Source: Hornefia porci (GTDB lineage Bacteria; Bacillota; Clostridia; Peptostreptococcales; Anaerovoracaceae). From it: a DNA stretch of 64,000 nt. Each line of letters opens with the position of its first letter. The first letter of the stretch is position 1. The notes under the pieces are model-generated. The model saw only the letters and a program-made list of their open reading frames with translations. It ran no database searches and was not told the origin of the DNA. Made by a program: the position numbers and the translations under genes. Positions 1 to 8,383 of this stretch are shown here, one piece after another. The stretch is taken from assembly GCF_001940235.1 (NCBI RefSeq), contig NZ_MJIE01000001.1, positions 2,542,001 to 2,606,000 of the forward strand, given 5' to 3'.

Positions 1-344
1 GGAAACAGATAAGCGATCATGGAGGAAACGGACAGGGCGACCCAGGGGTACATAGTCAGATAACCGAGGATCAGAAACCACCCTGTGATAAACGACGGCA
101 ATCTCCCCATCAGTTTAAACACATACGCGAATTCGCCGCCGACAACCTTGATGCTGGTGCACAATTCCGAGTAGACAAAACCGATTGGTATGACAATTAA
201 AGCCGTAATTATCATAGCACTGATCGCGCCGGCTGTACCGGCGTTCGTGATCCACAGCGGAGCTGATACTACCCAGCCGATGCCGATCATACTGCCGAAG
301 GCTAGAGAAAAGAAATCTTTTCCCGTCATGCCCTTCTTTTTCAT
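1..344 (-). CDS. APC-family amino acid permease, N-terminal part (cut by window edge)
   Basis: This is the first 114 residues of an integral membrane amino acid transporter; the rest lies beyond the window. The first helix carries the APC-type motif GSMIGIGW, followed by at least two more hydrophobic segments and the short loop SELCTSIKVVGGEF, typical of the family. The start ATG is preceded by GGAAGGAG. It begins two bases after the stop of the ureohydrolase gene, so the two are almost certainly one transcript from the sigma-54 promoter at 1318-1334. The substrate is probably the ureohydrolase substrate or its product, but this is inferred from position only. Confidence 0.85.
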   Translation of the reverse strand, partial: MKKKGMTGKDFFSLAFGSMIGIGWVVSAPLWITNAGTAGAISAMIITALIVIPIGFVYSELCTSIKVVGGEFAYVFKLMGRLPSFITGWFLILGYLTMYPWVALSVSSMIAYLF

Positions 345-346
345 TA

Positions 347-1255
347 TTAACTCCTTCCCTGTTCGATGAAGGCCGCATAGTAGGCGCCGGAGATATAATC
401 CAGAATCAGATTTGCCGCGACATGACTTGTCAATTCACGGTGATCTGTCATCGGATTGACTTCCACAAAGTCAATTGCGTCTACGACAGGCGCGAGACGG
501 CGGATCATGTCAGACAGTTGAAAGTGATTCAAACCTGCCGGTTCCTGGCCGCCGGAGCCTAAGGCATATGCCATATCCAATGCGTCAATATCGACCGTCA
601 TATATACATAGTCAGTACCGTCGGTTACAATTTCTTTGATTTTCTCTGCGGTGGCTGCAGCTCCGTTGGCATAGACCTCCTTCGGTGTGATAATTGTCAT
701 ACCGCTGTTTTTGATGAAATGATAATGTTCGGGATAATTATAACCTCTGGGACCGATTTCAACGATATTTTTCGGATCATATTTATCCATTTCGGTAGCT
801 CTGCGGATCTCGCTGCTCCCGGAATAACGTCCCTGAACGGGCGATTCCACTTTCAGATCCAGATGGGCGTCAAAATCAATAATTCCGATTTTGCCGTCTG
901 CTTTTTCGTGCATCGCCATGAATCCGGCGTTAGTGATAGAATGATCGCCTCCGAGGATTAGCGGTTTATATCCTTCGTCCATGACTTTTTTTATTTCAGC
1001 AGCCATGTCTTTCTGCGCCTGCAAGTTATCATAATGTACAATGTTATCAGTATTTCCGAAGTCCTTCAGATCAATCTTGTCATAGTCCACCAAGTAGTTA
1101 TTGCAGACATCAAACAGTTTGTTTTCCTCCATCCTGTTCATGATGCCGGACAGCATTTTGCGTATGCTGTCCGGAGCGTAGCGTGCACCGGGCCAGCCTC
1201 TTCCGGCTTCAGTGTCGTAGTTCAGTCCGATCATTCCAAATTTCAGTTTATCCAT
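347..1255 (-). CDS. Ureohydrolase (arginase/agmatinase superfamily), divergent
   Basis: A 302-residue binuclear-manganese ureohydrolase, expected to release urea from a guanidino compound in the cytoplasm. Metal-binding motifs are visible: GGDHS (102-106), FDAHLD (128-133) and VDIDALD (221-227). The family's usual D-P after the last motif reads D-M here, and the usual substrate loop histidine after DAHLD is replaced by a QGRYSGSS stretch, so the substrate may not be agmatine or arginine. A second, canonical ureohydrolase lies at 61136-62068. The ATG follows GGAAGGAG, the gene sits 63 bases downstream of a -24/-12 promoter, and it is followed directly by an APC permease. The superfamily assignment is secure; the substrate is not known. 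Confidence 0.88.
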   Translation of the reverse strand: MDKLKFGMIGLNYDTEAGRGWPGARYAPDSIRKMLSGIMNRMEENKLFDVCNNYLVDYDKIDLKDFGNTDNIVHYDNLQAQKDMAAEIKKVMDEGYKPLILGGDHSITNAGFMAMHEKADGKIGIIDFDAHLDLKVESPVQGRYSGSSEIRRATEMDKYDPKNIVEIGPRGYNYPEHYHFIKNSGMTIITPKEVYANGAAATAEKIKEIVTDGTDYVYMTVDIDALDMAYALGSGGQEPAGLNHFQLSDMIRRLAPVVDAIDFVEVNPMTDHRELTSHVAANLILDYISGAYYAAFIEQGRS

Positions 1256-1317
1256 TGTGGTCTCCTTCCAAATTTAACGATTGAATTATTTAATTCGGAT
1301 CCGACACAATTCTAATA

Positions 1318-1334
1318 TAGCAACTGGTATGCCA
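1318..1334 (-). promoter_or_regulatory. Sigma-54 (-24/-12) promoter of the ureohydrolase-permease operon
   Basis: On the minus strand the sequence reads TGGCAT-N5-TTGCT, with GG and GC separated by exactly 10 bases as sigma-54 requires. Transcription would start near 1307, giving a leader of about 50 bases. A sigma-54 activator gene starts 400 bases away on the other strand. Confidence 0.8.
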
Positions 1335-1452
1335 AATACCGCAGGACGGATTGGCTCGAAGAAAATTCAACGAAATAATTGTGCAATTTAAATAATTTTG
1401 GCGGATATAATTTTCTGAGCCATACCTTGATTTTTCGAGATGATATTGAAAT

Positions 1453-1467
1453 GTCACAAAGCGTGAC
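1453..1467. promoter_or_regulatory. Candidate activator-binding palindrome
   Basis: GTCAC-N5-GTGAC lies about 120 bp upstream of the -24 element at 1334, a usual distance for an enhancer-type site of a sigma-54 activator. The rest of the 480-base intergenic region (1256-1734) is AT-rich and holds the sigma-54 promoter, an AT-rich stretch with a probable sigma-70 promoter for the activator (TTGAAA at 1512, TATAAT-like sequence near 1540), and a copy of a dispersed repeat. Confidence 0.4.
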
Positions 1468-1550
1468 GTTTAATTCTGTTTACATTTTGTCAAAATATTT
1501 TACGTTTTGTCTTGAAAAAAATTATGTCTATTATATTATATAATAAGTTG

Positions 1551-1597
1551 TGTCTGCTCATTAAGTCCCCGTCGGACTTAACGGGCGCTGACGGCAG
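1551..1597 (+). repeat. Dispersed repeat family, copy 1
   Basis: Contains TTAAGTCCCCGTCGGACTTAA, in which AAGTCC and GGACTT form a short hairpin, followed by GGGCGCTGACGGCAG. Related copies are at 11642-11680 (reverse), 54082-54128, 60272-60322 and 61079-61125. All are intergenic. No coding content. Confidence 0.7.
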
Positions 1598-1734
1598 TTC
1601 GCCAGCAGCGCCGCGGCGCACAGTCCGATGGAAGGGTGTGCCGGCAAAGATCAGTGAGCAGTGCTGCGGTGTATAATCTGATATATATGTGCCGGTGCCG
1701 ATTAACGGTGGAAAATACTTCAGGGGGATTTGTT

Positions 1735-3111
1735 ATGCAGGAAAATGACAGAGTATTTAAAGGCTTATTCAATAACCTGGATTCGCTTCTTATAGTTGAC
1801 AAGAACGGAAAGATTCTCTACTACGAGGATTATAACGATGAAATAAATGTGGTCCGGTTTGAAAACGCTGTGGGACGTTCTGTGTTTGAACTGTATCCTT
1901 TTTTCCGGCGAAAGGACTTTACTTTGTTCAAGGCTATCGATACCGGCCGGATTATCGTCAATCAACTGCAGTACTTTGAGATAAACGGCGTTCAGCATAA
2001 AGCTTTGAATTCTGCTTATCCGTTAATCAATGAAACCGGCGTTATCGGCTGTATGGTAATGTCCACAGAACTGCGAAATTCCTCAGGAACGAAGATTAGC
2101 AGACCGGGAACCTCAAAATATAACTTTAACGATATTGTTACGCAGAATCAAACGTTTCTTAAAAGCTTTGACAAGCTCAGACGATTGGCGGCCAGTGAAT
2201 CGACAATATTGGTCTTTGGAGAAACGGGAACCGGAAAAGAACTGATCTCCCATACAATTCATGCGAATAGTCCGCGCCGGAGCAAACCGTTCATCATACA
2301 GAACTGTGCGGCGATTCCGGAAAATCTCATGGAGACAACATTGTTTGGTTCTGTCAAAGGGAGTTATACCGGCGCTACAGATCGTCCGGGCCTGTTTGAA
2401 GTCGCTGACGGGGGAACATTGTTTCTTGATGAGATCAATTCAATTCCCTATAACATGCAGGGGAAACTCCTGCGTGTTCTGGAAACTAATACGGTTCGAA
2501 GGGTCGGCGATACAGATGACCGGCAGATTGACGTTCGTATAATTGCCTCGACCAATGAAGATATCGCCATGCTGGTGAATAACGGCCGATTCCGCAAGGA
2601 TTTATGGTTTCGTCTCAATGTCGCCAGTTTCTATGTTCCGCCTCTGCGGGAGCGGATCGAGGATATACCGCTGCTTTGCCGACATTATATTGAATATTTT
2701 AATGCCATTCGAAACCACAGAGTTTCCGGAATTGAAAAAAACCTTATGAATTTCTTTATGCAGTATCCGTGGGAAGGAAATATCCGCGAACTTCGTAATG
2801 TTATTGATTACGCCTGTAACATTAAGTCCTGCGGTGAAATCACATATGATGATGTTCCGGATTATATGATACATCGCAGTGCATATATGGAGGGGGAAGA
2901 AACTTCCGGAAATCAATCGATGCAGGTGTCGATGGGATATCAGCAAGTTCAGCCGGGCAGAAGCCTGACCGATCAGCTGAACGCTTTTGAAAAAGAAATT
3001 ATTTTAAATGCATATGAGCGGAACCGTTACAGCATTACAAAAACTGCAAAGGAACTGAAGATTTCACGTCAGACGTTGTATAACAAACTAAAAAAATATA
3101 GTGTAACATAA
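1735..3111 (+). CDS. Sigma-54-dependent transcriptional activator with PAS-like N-terminus (RocR-like)
   Basis: A 458-residue enhancer-binding protein. Residues 1-115 form a PAS-like sensory region. The AAA+ domain has Walker A GETGTGKE (162-169), a sigma-54 contact loop GSYTGA (209-214, usually GAFTGA) and Walker B LFLDE (229-233). A Fis-type helix-turn-helix occupies the last 30 residues. The ATG at 1735 follows CAGGGGG; an in-frame ATG at 1636 would add 33 residues unlike the family. It is divergent from the ureohydrolase-permease operon, whose sigma-54 promoter it probably activates. This resembles the arginine regulator RocR of Bacillus in layout, but the inducer is not known. The first two loop substitutions keep the essential threonine, so it should be active. 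Confidence 0.9.
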   Translation: MQENDRVFKGLFNNLDSLLIVDKNGKILYYEDYNDEINVVRFENAVGRSVFELYPFFRRKDFTLFKAIDTGRIIVNQLQYFEINGVQHKALNSAYPLINETGVIGCMVMSTELRNSSGTKISRPGTSKYNFNDIVTQNQTFLKSFDKLRRLAASESTILVFGETGTGKELISHTIHANSPRRSKPFIIQNCAAIPENLMETTLFGSVKGSYTGATDRPGLFEVADGGTLFLDEINSIPYNMQGKLLRVLETNTVRRVGDTDDRQIDVRIIASTNEDIAMLVNNGRFRKDLWFRLNVASFYVPPLRERIEDIPLLCRHYIEYFNAIRNHRVSGIEKNLMNFFMQYPWEGNIRELRNVIDYACNIKSCGEITYDDVPDYMIHRSAYMEGEETSGNQSMQVSMGYQQVQPGRSLTDQLNAFEKEIILNAYERNRYSITKTAKELKISRQTLYNKLKKYSVT

Positions 3112-3174
3112 GCGCGGAGGACATCGGGGAACATTGCAGCAGAATCAGATTCCGCCGAAGAAATAGGGGAAACG

Positions 3175-5217
3175 ATGTTTAGTATGGGAAATGAGGAAAA
3201 ACGGGCCGCCTGGAAATTCGTGGTCATCTTTATTCTGATAGCGGCAGCGGGCGGGATTTTCTACAAAGGATATTCGATGTATCAGGAGCAGACGATGGGG
3301 CAGATTGTTTCAAAGTATGCTGAAGAGGGCCCGCTGATTTACGGCGCTGACGATAGCGCGCCGCCGCTCCGTTACGTAGACCGGGACGGGCAGTATAAGG
3401 GAGTGGTGCCGGATTACATCGGGCTGATTTCCATCGAACTCGGTATCGATATCAGGTGTGTGCCGTACAAATGGGAGGACGCTCTGGATGCGGTGAAGAC
3501 CGGGAAGAGCGACATGATTGATGTCTTTGTGAACGCAGATCGATCGAAATACATGGTATTCACCAAACCGCTGTATACCCTTCGAACCATTATGGTCACA
3601 AGGCGCAGCAGAAATTACACGCTGAATGATATTGACAGTTTGAAGGTAGCGACACAGCGGGGAGATTTTGCCAACGGATATCTGAAGGAACATTATCCGA
3701 ACGCGAGGCTGGTCTATGTACACGATGTAGGGAAGGCTCTGGAACTGCTGATTGACGGAAAAGTAGACGGAGTGATCGGCGACGAGCCGGTGACACAGTA
3801 TTATGCGGCGGAATTAGGGATACGTGATCAGATCAGAACCATCAATACGGCGCTTTATGAGGAACCGGTGGTGATCGGTGTCAGTAAGGACAAGGCGGAT
3901 CTCGTAAAGCCGCTGAATTATGCGATAGACAAAATCAACCGATCCGGACAGCCGGAGAAGATTCAGCAGCTATGGTTCGGGATTTCCACGCCTCTGCTGA
4001 AGACCGGGAGCACAGCGACGCAGATTTTTCGATATCTGATGGTGATCCTGCTGCTTGCGGCACTTGCCTTCGGCATCAAGTTCATTGAGAACAGACTGCT
4101 GCGGAGACAAGTCCGACTGCGTACCAGAGAGCTTGAAGACAGCCGGAACGAACTGGCGCTGATGTTAAATGAGATGCCGGAGGGCGTACTGGTAATCGAC
4201 AGAAAAGGCCTGATCCAATCCACGAACGCACCGGCTGCGTCCTTTGTGAAACTAGCTCCGGAGGAACTGCAGGGAATGCATTACGCGGATTATGTGAAGC
4301 GACTGGGTACTGAGCAGACGGAGCAGATCATTGAAGCAGTCGAAAAGCATGAAACCGGAACCACGCTCCGGGCGGACAGGGGTCGGACCATACTGGAGTG
4401 CAAGCTTCTTGAGCTTGGAACGGAGCGAAAAAAGGATCTCATGATGACCATTGAGGACACTACGGTGGATGTGGTGAAAAATAATCAGCTGCTGCAGTCC
4501 TCCAAGATGATCGCGGTGGGACAGCTGGCGGCGGGGATGGCTCACCAGCTCAGGAATCCGCTGGGGATTATCCGCACTCACAGTTATCTGCTGAGTCATA
4601 ATTTAAGCATAGATCACAGAGGACAGAGATCGCTCCGGTATATAGATGAAAATGTGGAGCGTGCCAGCTCCATTATAGACAATGTTATGAACTTCTGGCG
4701 GATAGCCGATACCAGTATATCGGAAATCTGTCTGAAGGAATTCATCGATTCTATTGTGGTCTTGAATGCAGACGAGATCAGGAAAAAAGAACTGACTGTG
4801 GAGGTGGACTGCGATGGGGCTCTTAGCGTCAGAAGCAGTCAGGAATCGCTGAAGCATATTCTGATGAATCTCATACAAAATGCGATAGAGGCGGTGGATG
4901 AGCAGTCAGGAAGGATTATCGTCAGAGCTCGCAGAGGGAACGATCGCATTCTTCTCATCGACTGTGAAGACAATGGCTGCGGAATTCCGAAAGAAGAACA
5001 GGAATTTCTCTATAATCCTTTTTTTACGACCAAACCTCCCGGAGAAGGAACCGGACTGGGGCTGTATATCGTCTATTCTGAAATCGAACGTCTGGGCGGT
5101 GAGATCAGCCTGGAATCAGCGGTTGGAAGGGGAAGTGTATTTCATCTCCGCATACCGGATGGGGAATCGCCCGGGCAGAACACCTGTGGTGATCGGAAGG
5201 AAGGAACTGCCGTATGA
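3175..5217 (+). CDS. Hybrid sensor histidine kinase with extracellular solute-binding domain
   Basis: A 680-residue membrane kinase. A transmembrane helix at about 13-31 is followed by an SBP_bac_3-like amino-acid-binding domain (about 55-268), a second helix (about 285-305), a PAS domain (about 325-430), a HisKA domain with phospho-acceptor H457 in AHQLRNP, and an HATPase domain with DNGCGIP and GEGTGLGL boxes. The binding domain outside the cell should sense an amino acid or similar polar ligand directly. It overlaps the response regulator gene by 4 bases (ATGA), so they form a two-component system whose likely target is the NhaC gene downstream. The start is either 3175 or the in-frame ATG at 3184. 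Confidence 0.9.
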   Translation: MFSMGNEEKRAAWKFVVIFILIAAAGGIFYKGYSMYQEQTMGQIVSKYAEEGPLIYGADDSAPPLRYVDRDGQYKGVVPDYIGLISIELGIDIRCVPYKWEDALDAVKTGKSDMIDVFVNADRSKYMVFTKPLYTLRTIMVTRRSRNYTLNDIDSLKVATQRGDFANGYLKEHYPNARLVYVHDVGKALELLIDGKVDGVIGDEPVTQYYAAELGIRDQIRTINTALYEEPVVIGVSKDKADLVKPLNYAIDKINRSGQPEKIQQLWFGISTPLLKTGSTATQIFRYLMVILLLAALAFGIKFIENRLLRRQVRLRTRELEDSRNELALMLNEMPEGVLVIDRKGLIQSTNAPAASFVKLAPEELQGMHYADYVKRLGTEQTEQIIEAVEKHETGTTLRADRGRTILECKLLELGTERKKDLMMTIEDTTVDVVKNNQLLQSSKMIAVGQLAAGMAHQLRNPLGIIRTHSYLLSHNLSIDHRGQRSLRYIDENVERASSIIDNVMNFWRIADTSISEICLKEFIDSIVVLNADEIRKKELTVEVDCDGALSVRSSQESLKHILMNLIQNAIEAVDEQSGRIIVRARRGNDRILLIDCEDNGCGIPKEEQEFLYNPFFTTKPPGEGTGLGLYIVYSEIERLGGEISLESAVGRGSVFHLRIPDGESPGQNTCGDRKEGTAV

Positions 5218-6575
5218 ATGAGCGGATGTTTAGTATATTGATCGTGGATGATGAGCCGGATTACAGAGAGACGCTGAGTCTTCTCTTCGAGACGCTTGGA
5301 TATCGGACGGCGCAGGCCGGCTCTGCGGAGGAAGCGCTGACGCTGCTTGAACAAAGGTTTTTTCCGCTGGTTGTAACGGATATGATGATGGAGGGAATGA
5401 GCGGGATCGATCTGCTGAAAATCGTGAAAGCGGATTATTCGGACGAGATTGAAGTCATCATGGTGACGGGATACGGAAGCATTGAAACCGCTGTGGAAAC
5501 CATGAAGATCGGCGCTTTCGGATATTTTATCAAGAGCCACGATCCGGCGGAACTGCGGCAGGAGATTGAGAAGGCTGTGGAATGTCTTGAGGCCAGGAAA
5601 AGGAAACTCATCGACAGCAGTCAGGACAGTTTTGTGATTGGCAGCAGAAATCCGCAGATGGCAAGGATCTGGGCGCTGATAAACAAAGTTGCGGATTCCA
5701 ACGCAAATGTGCTGATCACCGGTGAAAGCGGAACCGGTAAAGAAATCGTGGCGAAGCGGCTTCACGACCTTAGCAGCCGGAGAGACCGTCCCTTTGTTCC
5801 TATTAACTGTCAGAGCATGCCGCCCGGCCTTATTGAGTCGGAACTTTTCGGATATGAGAAGGGAGCGTTCACGGGAGCCGGAGACCGTCATATTGGAAAA
5901 CTGGAGCAGGGAAGCGGCGGAACCGTGTTTCTGGACGAAATCGGAGACATGAGTATGGATATCCAGGTGAAGCTGCTGCGGACACTGGAAAATCACCAGA
6001 TAGAACGCATAGGCTCAACACAGTCTGTGGATGTGAATTTCAGAGTGGTAAGCGCCACCAACAAAGATATCCGGAAGGCGGTTGAGGAAGGTAATTTTCG
6101 GGAAGATCTGATGTATCGGATCAATACCTTTGAGATTCACATTCCTCCGCTTCGTGACAGGAGAGAAGATATTCCGGATTTTGTCGAATATTTTATCAGA
6201 AAGTACGCTGCAGAAACGGGGAAATATATCAGAGGAATGAGTGATGATACGAAAAATTATCTGATGAATTATTCCTATCCCGGTAATATTCGGGAGCTGA
6301 AAAACATCGTGGAGAGACTTGTCATTCTGGCGTCGAAAGACGGAATACTGTCTCTGGAGGACGGTCGCCCGGAAAGCGGAGCAGAAGGTACAGAGGGTGG
6401 ACGGGTAAGTCATATCGAGTCATACAAAGAGGCAAAGAGGGATTTTGAGATACGCTATATCCGGGATGTCCTGAAGAGGGAGGGCGGAAACATCACATGG
6501 GCTGCGGAGGCCATGGGGCTGAGCCGCAGGCAGCTTTTCAACAAAATCAAGGAACTGAATATCCGGGTGGACTAG
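5214..6575 (+). CDS. NtrC-family response regulator (receiver, sigma-54 AAA+, Fis HTH)
   Basis: A 453-residue activator. The receiver domain has acidic residues D12-D13, phospho-acceptor D56 and K107. The AAA+ domain has Walker A GESGTGKE (170-177) and an intact GAFTGA loop (217-222). The C-terminal Fis-like helix-turn-helix is ITWAAEAMGLSRRQLFNKI. It is translationally coupled to the sensor kinase. A terminator follows, then a -24/-12 promoter in front of an NhaC antiporter, the obvious target. The GCGTTTT/AAAACGC palindrome at 6696-6714 is a candidate binding site. Confidence 0.92.
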   Translation: MNERMFSILIVDDEPDYRETLSLLFETLGYRTAQAGSAEEALTLLEQRFFPLVVTDMMMEGMSGIDLLKIVKADYSDEIEVIMVTGYGSIETAVETMKIGAFGYFIKSHDPAELRQEIEKAVECLEARKRKLIDSSQDSFVIGSRNPQMARIWALINKVADSNANVLITGESGTGKEIVAKRLHDLSSRRDRPFVPINCQSMPPGLIESELFGYEKGAFTGAGDRHIGKLEQGSGGTVFLDEIGDMSMDIQVKLLRTLENHQIERIGSTQSVDVNFRVVSATNKDIRKAVEEGNFREDLMYRINTFEIHIPPLRDRREDIPDFVEYFIRKYAAETGKYIRGMSDDTKNYLMNYSYPGNIRELKNIVERLVILASKDGILSLEDGRPESGAEGTEGGRVSHIESYKEAKRDFEIRYIRDVLKREGGNITWAAEAMGLSRRQLFNKIKELNIRVD

Positions 6576-6610
6576 CAGCGGCTGTGAATGACAGAATGAT
6601 ATGTGTCGGG

Positions 6611-6658
6611 ATGCTATGCAGTTTTTTTCAGGGTGGAAAAAAACTGCATAGCATTTTT
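6611..6658 (+). terminator. Rho-independent terminator after the two-component operon
   Basis: A 17-bp perfect inverted repeat, ATGCTATGCAGTTTTTT and its complement, closes around a short loop and is followed by TTTTT. It separates the regulator operon from the sigma-54 transcript of the antiporter. Confidence 0.85.
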
Positions 6659-6695
6659 CTGTTGCGAGTGGTGAATACTCCGGAAGAATCGTATT

Positions 6696-6714
6696 GCGTT
6701 TTGTTCGAAAACGC
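6696..6714. promoter_or_regulatory. Candidate enhancer site for the NtrC-type regulator
   Basis: Perfect inverted repeat GCGTTTT-N5-AAAACGC, about 50 bp upstream of the -24 element at 6763. Confidence 0.45.
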
Positions 6715-6762
6715 TGAAAATCACGGATCGACGGAGAGTCCTGCCGACGACTGATAATCATC

Positions 6763-6779
6763 TGGTACAGGTATTGCAA
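6763..6779 (+). promoter_or_regulatory. Sigma-54 promoter of the NhaC-type antiporter gene
   Basis: TGGTAC-AGGTA-TTGCA has GG and GC exactly 10 bases apart. Expected transcription start near 6790, with a 60-base leader before the ribosome site GAGGAGG. Confidence 0.8.
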
Positions 6780-6852
6780 GTATTACAATAGTATGACAGT
6801 ATCAATGATTCAGTCAGTTAAGTGAACCTGGCTGCTGAGAGAGGAGGATATT

Positions 6853-8319
6853 ATGAAAGAGAAGAAACTGCTGGAGTTTTACGGCGGAAGGGGAATGTCG
6901 CTGCTTCCGTTCGCAATCTTTATTGTGATGATCATCACCACGACATTTATCTGGGCGTCTATTTCAGATGGCGCGCTGTGGGTGCCGGCTTTTTCTGCGC
7001 TGATCATTCCATTCTTTTTCGCGAAAGACAAAAAGTATTATTCCGAAGTCATTATCGATGGGATGGCCAGTAAAGACTGTCTGGTTCCGATCGTCTGCTG
7101 GATATTTGCAGGCGCGTTTTCCAGGGTGCTGCGCGTGTCCGGGCTGGCTTCGGGCATTGCGGGAATTGCCGCGGGCTTCGGCGTGGGTCCGACCGCGTTT
7201 CTGATTATTACATTTGCGGCTTCGGCGTTGTTTGCTACGGCTTCCGGTACAGGCTTCGGAACCATTGCGGCAGGAATGGGAGTTCTTTATCCTGCGGGAG
7301 TCGCGCTGGGCTGCAATCATCCGCTGCTGGCGGGAGCCATTATCTCCGGAGCAGCGTTCGGCGACAATCTGGCGCCCATTTCCGACACGACGATATGCTC
7401 TGCGACAACGCAGGGAGTCGATGTGCCCGGCGTCGTCAGATCCAGACTGAAATACTGCGTTGCGGCGACAATCATTTCGGTGCCGGTGTTCATCATCGTC
7501 AGCATGGTGAAGGGAGCGGATCCGAGCGGGACCGCGGAAAACGCGGCGTATAATCCATGGACGCTGATCATGCTCATTCCGGTGGCGATAACCATCTATA
7601 TCGCTGTTAAAACCGGTGACATCATCGTCGCCACCACGATCGGAATCGTAATCGGATTCGTCTTCGCAATTCCGGCGGGGCTGATCGATTTCATTCATCT
7701 GGACTCGAACTCTGAAATTCCTGCGGTTATAACAGTATCGGGAGAGGGTCTTGACAGAACGGTAGGCGGCGTTCTCTATGACGGCGTTGCAAGTATGATA
7801 CAGGTCATCGTGCTCTGCCTGTTGCTGTTCGGTTCGATCAATATTATGAGAAGAGGCCGCGGGGATATTCTGATCCTGAATGCGCTTGGGAAAGTTGCAA
7901 AGACTGCTACAGGAGCGGAATGGGTTGTTTCGCTGATGGTTATCGTTCTGTCCGGGATCATGGGACTGAACGCGCCGGCGATTCTGGCTGTCGGGGCATC
8001 CTTTGCGAAGCCGCTGGGGAAACAGCACGGGATCTCTCCGTACAGGATGGCTAATCTGATGGACGCCCAGTCGAATACGCTGGCATATTGTCTGCCCTGG
8101 TCTCCGGCGATGATTTATACGCTGAGTTTCGCCAAGGATTCCGGAGCGCCTCTCACGGGAATTGAAGTAACGCCGATGGTGATATACTGCTTCGCGATGT
8201 TTATCGTGATGTGCATTTCCATTATGGCGAAGATAGGCAGAAGGGATCTGATGGATCAGCTGTCGCCGGAAATGAGAGCGGAATACGATCATGAGGATCG
8301 CATCGGTGAAATCGTTTAA
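6853..8319 (+). CDS. NhaC-family Na+/H+ antiporter-like transporter
   Basis: A 488-residue polytopic membrane protein with about a dozen hydrophobic segments. The signature GAAFGDNLAPISDTT near residue 170 is characteristic of the NhaC family, which includes sodium/proton antiporters and sodium- or proton-coupled exchangers of small organic acids (MleN type). The ATG follows GAGGAGG. It is the only gene between a strong terminator and a sigma-54 promoter on one side and a bidirectional terminator on the other, so it is a single-gene transcription unit, probably controlled by the adjacent two-component system. Because that sensor binds an amino-acid-like ligand, the transporter may carry an organic acid or amino acid rather than only sodium; this is inference. 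Confidence 0.88.
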   Translation: MKEKKLLEFYGGRGMSLLPFAIFIVMIITTTFIWASISDGALWVPAFSALIIPFFFAKDKKYYSEVIIDGMASKDCLVPIVCWIFAGAFSRVLRVSGLASGIAGIAAGFGVGPTAFLIITFAASALFATASGTGFGTIAAGMGVLYPAGVALGCNHPLLAGAIISGAAFGDNLAPISDTTICSATTQGVDVPGVVRSRLKYCVAATIISVPVFIIVSMVKGADPSGTAENAAYNPWTLIMLIPVAITIYIAVKTGDIIVATTIGIVIGFVFAIPAGLIDFIHLDSNSEIPAVITVSGEGLDRTVGGVLYDGVASMIQVIVLCLLLFGSINIMRRGRGDILILNALGKVAKTATGAEWVVSLMVIVLSGIMGLNAPAILAVGASFAKPLGKQHGISPYRMANLMDAQSNTLAYCLPWSPAMIYTLSFAKDSGAPLTGIEVTPMVIYCFAMFIVMCISIMAKIGRRDLMDQLSPEMRAEYDHEDRIGEIV

Positions 8320-8326
8320 AAAATTT

Positions 8327-8377
8327 CCGCACCTGCTGACGCAGTATAACTGTGCCGGCAGGTGCGGTATTTTTTAT
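8327..8377. terminator. Bidirectional rho-independent terminator
   Basis: CCGCACCTGC and GCAGGTGCGG form a 10-bp stem. There is a T run on the plus-strand side and an A run (T run in the other direction) on the opposite side, so it can serve both the antiporter gene and the converging GRE operon. Confidence 0.8.
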
Positions 8378-8383
8378 ATGGGT

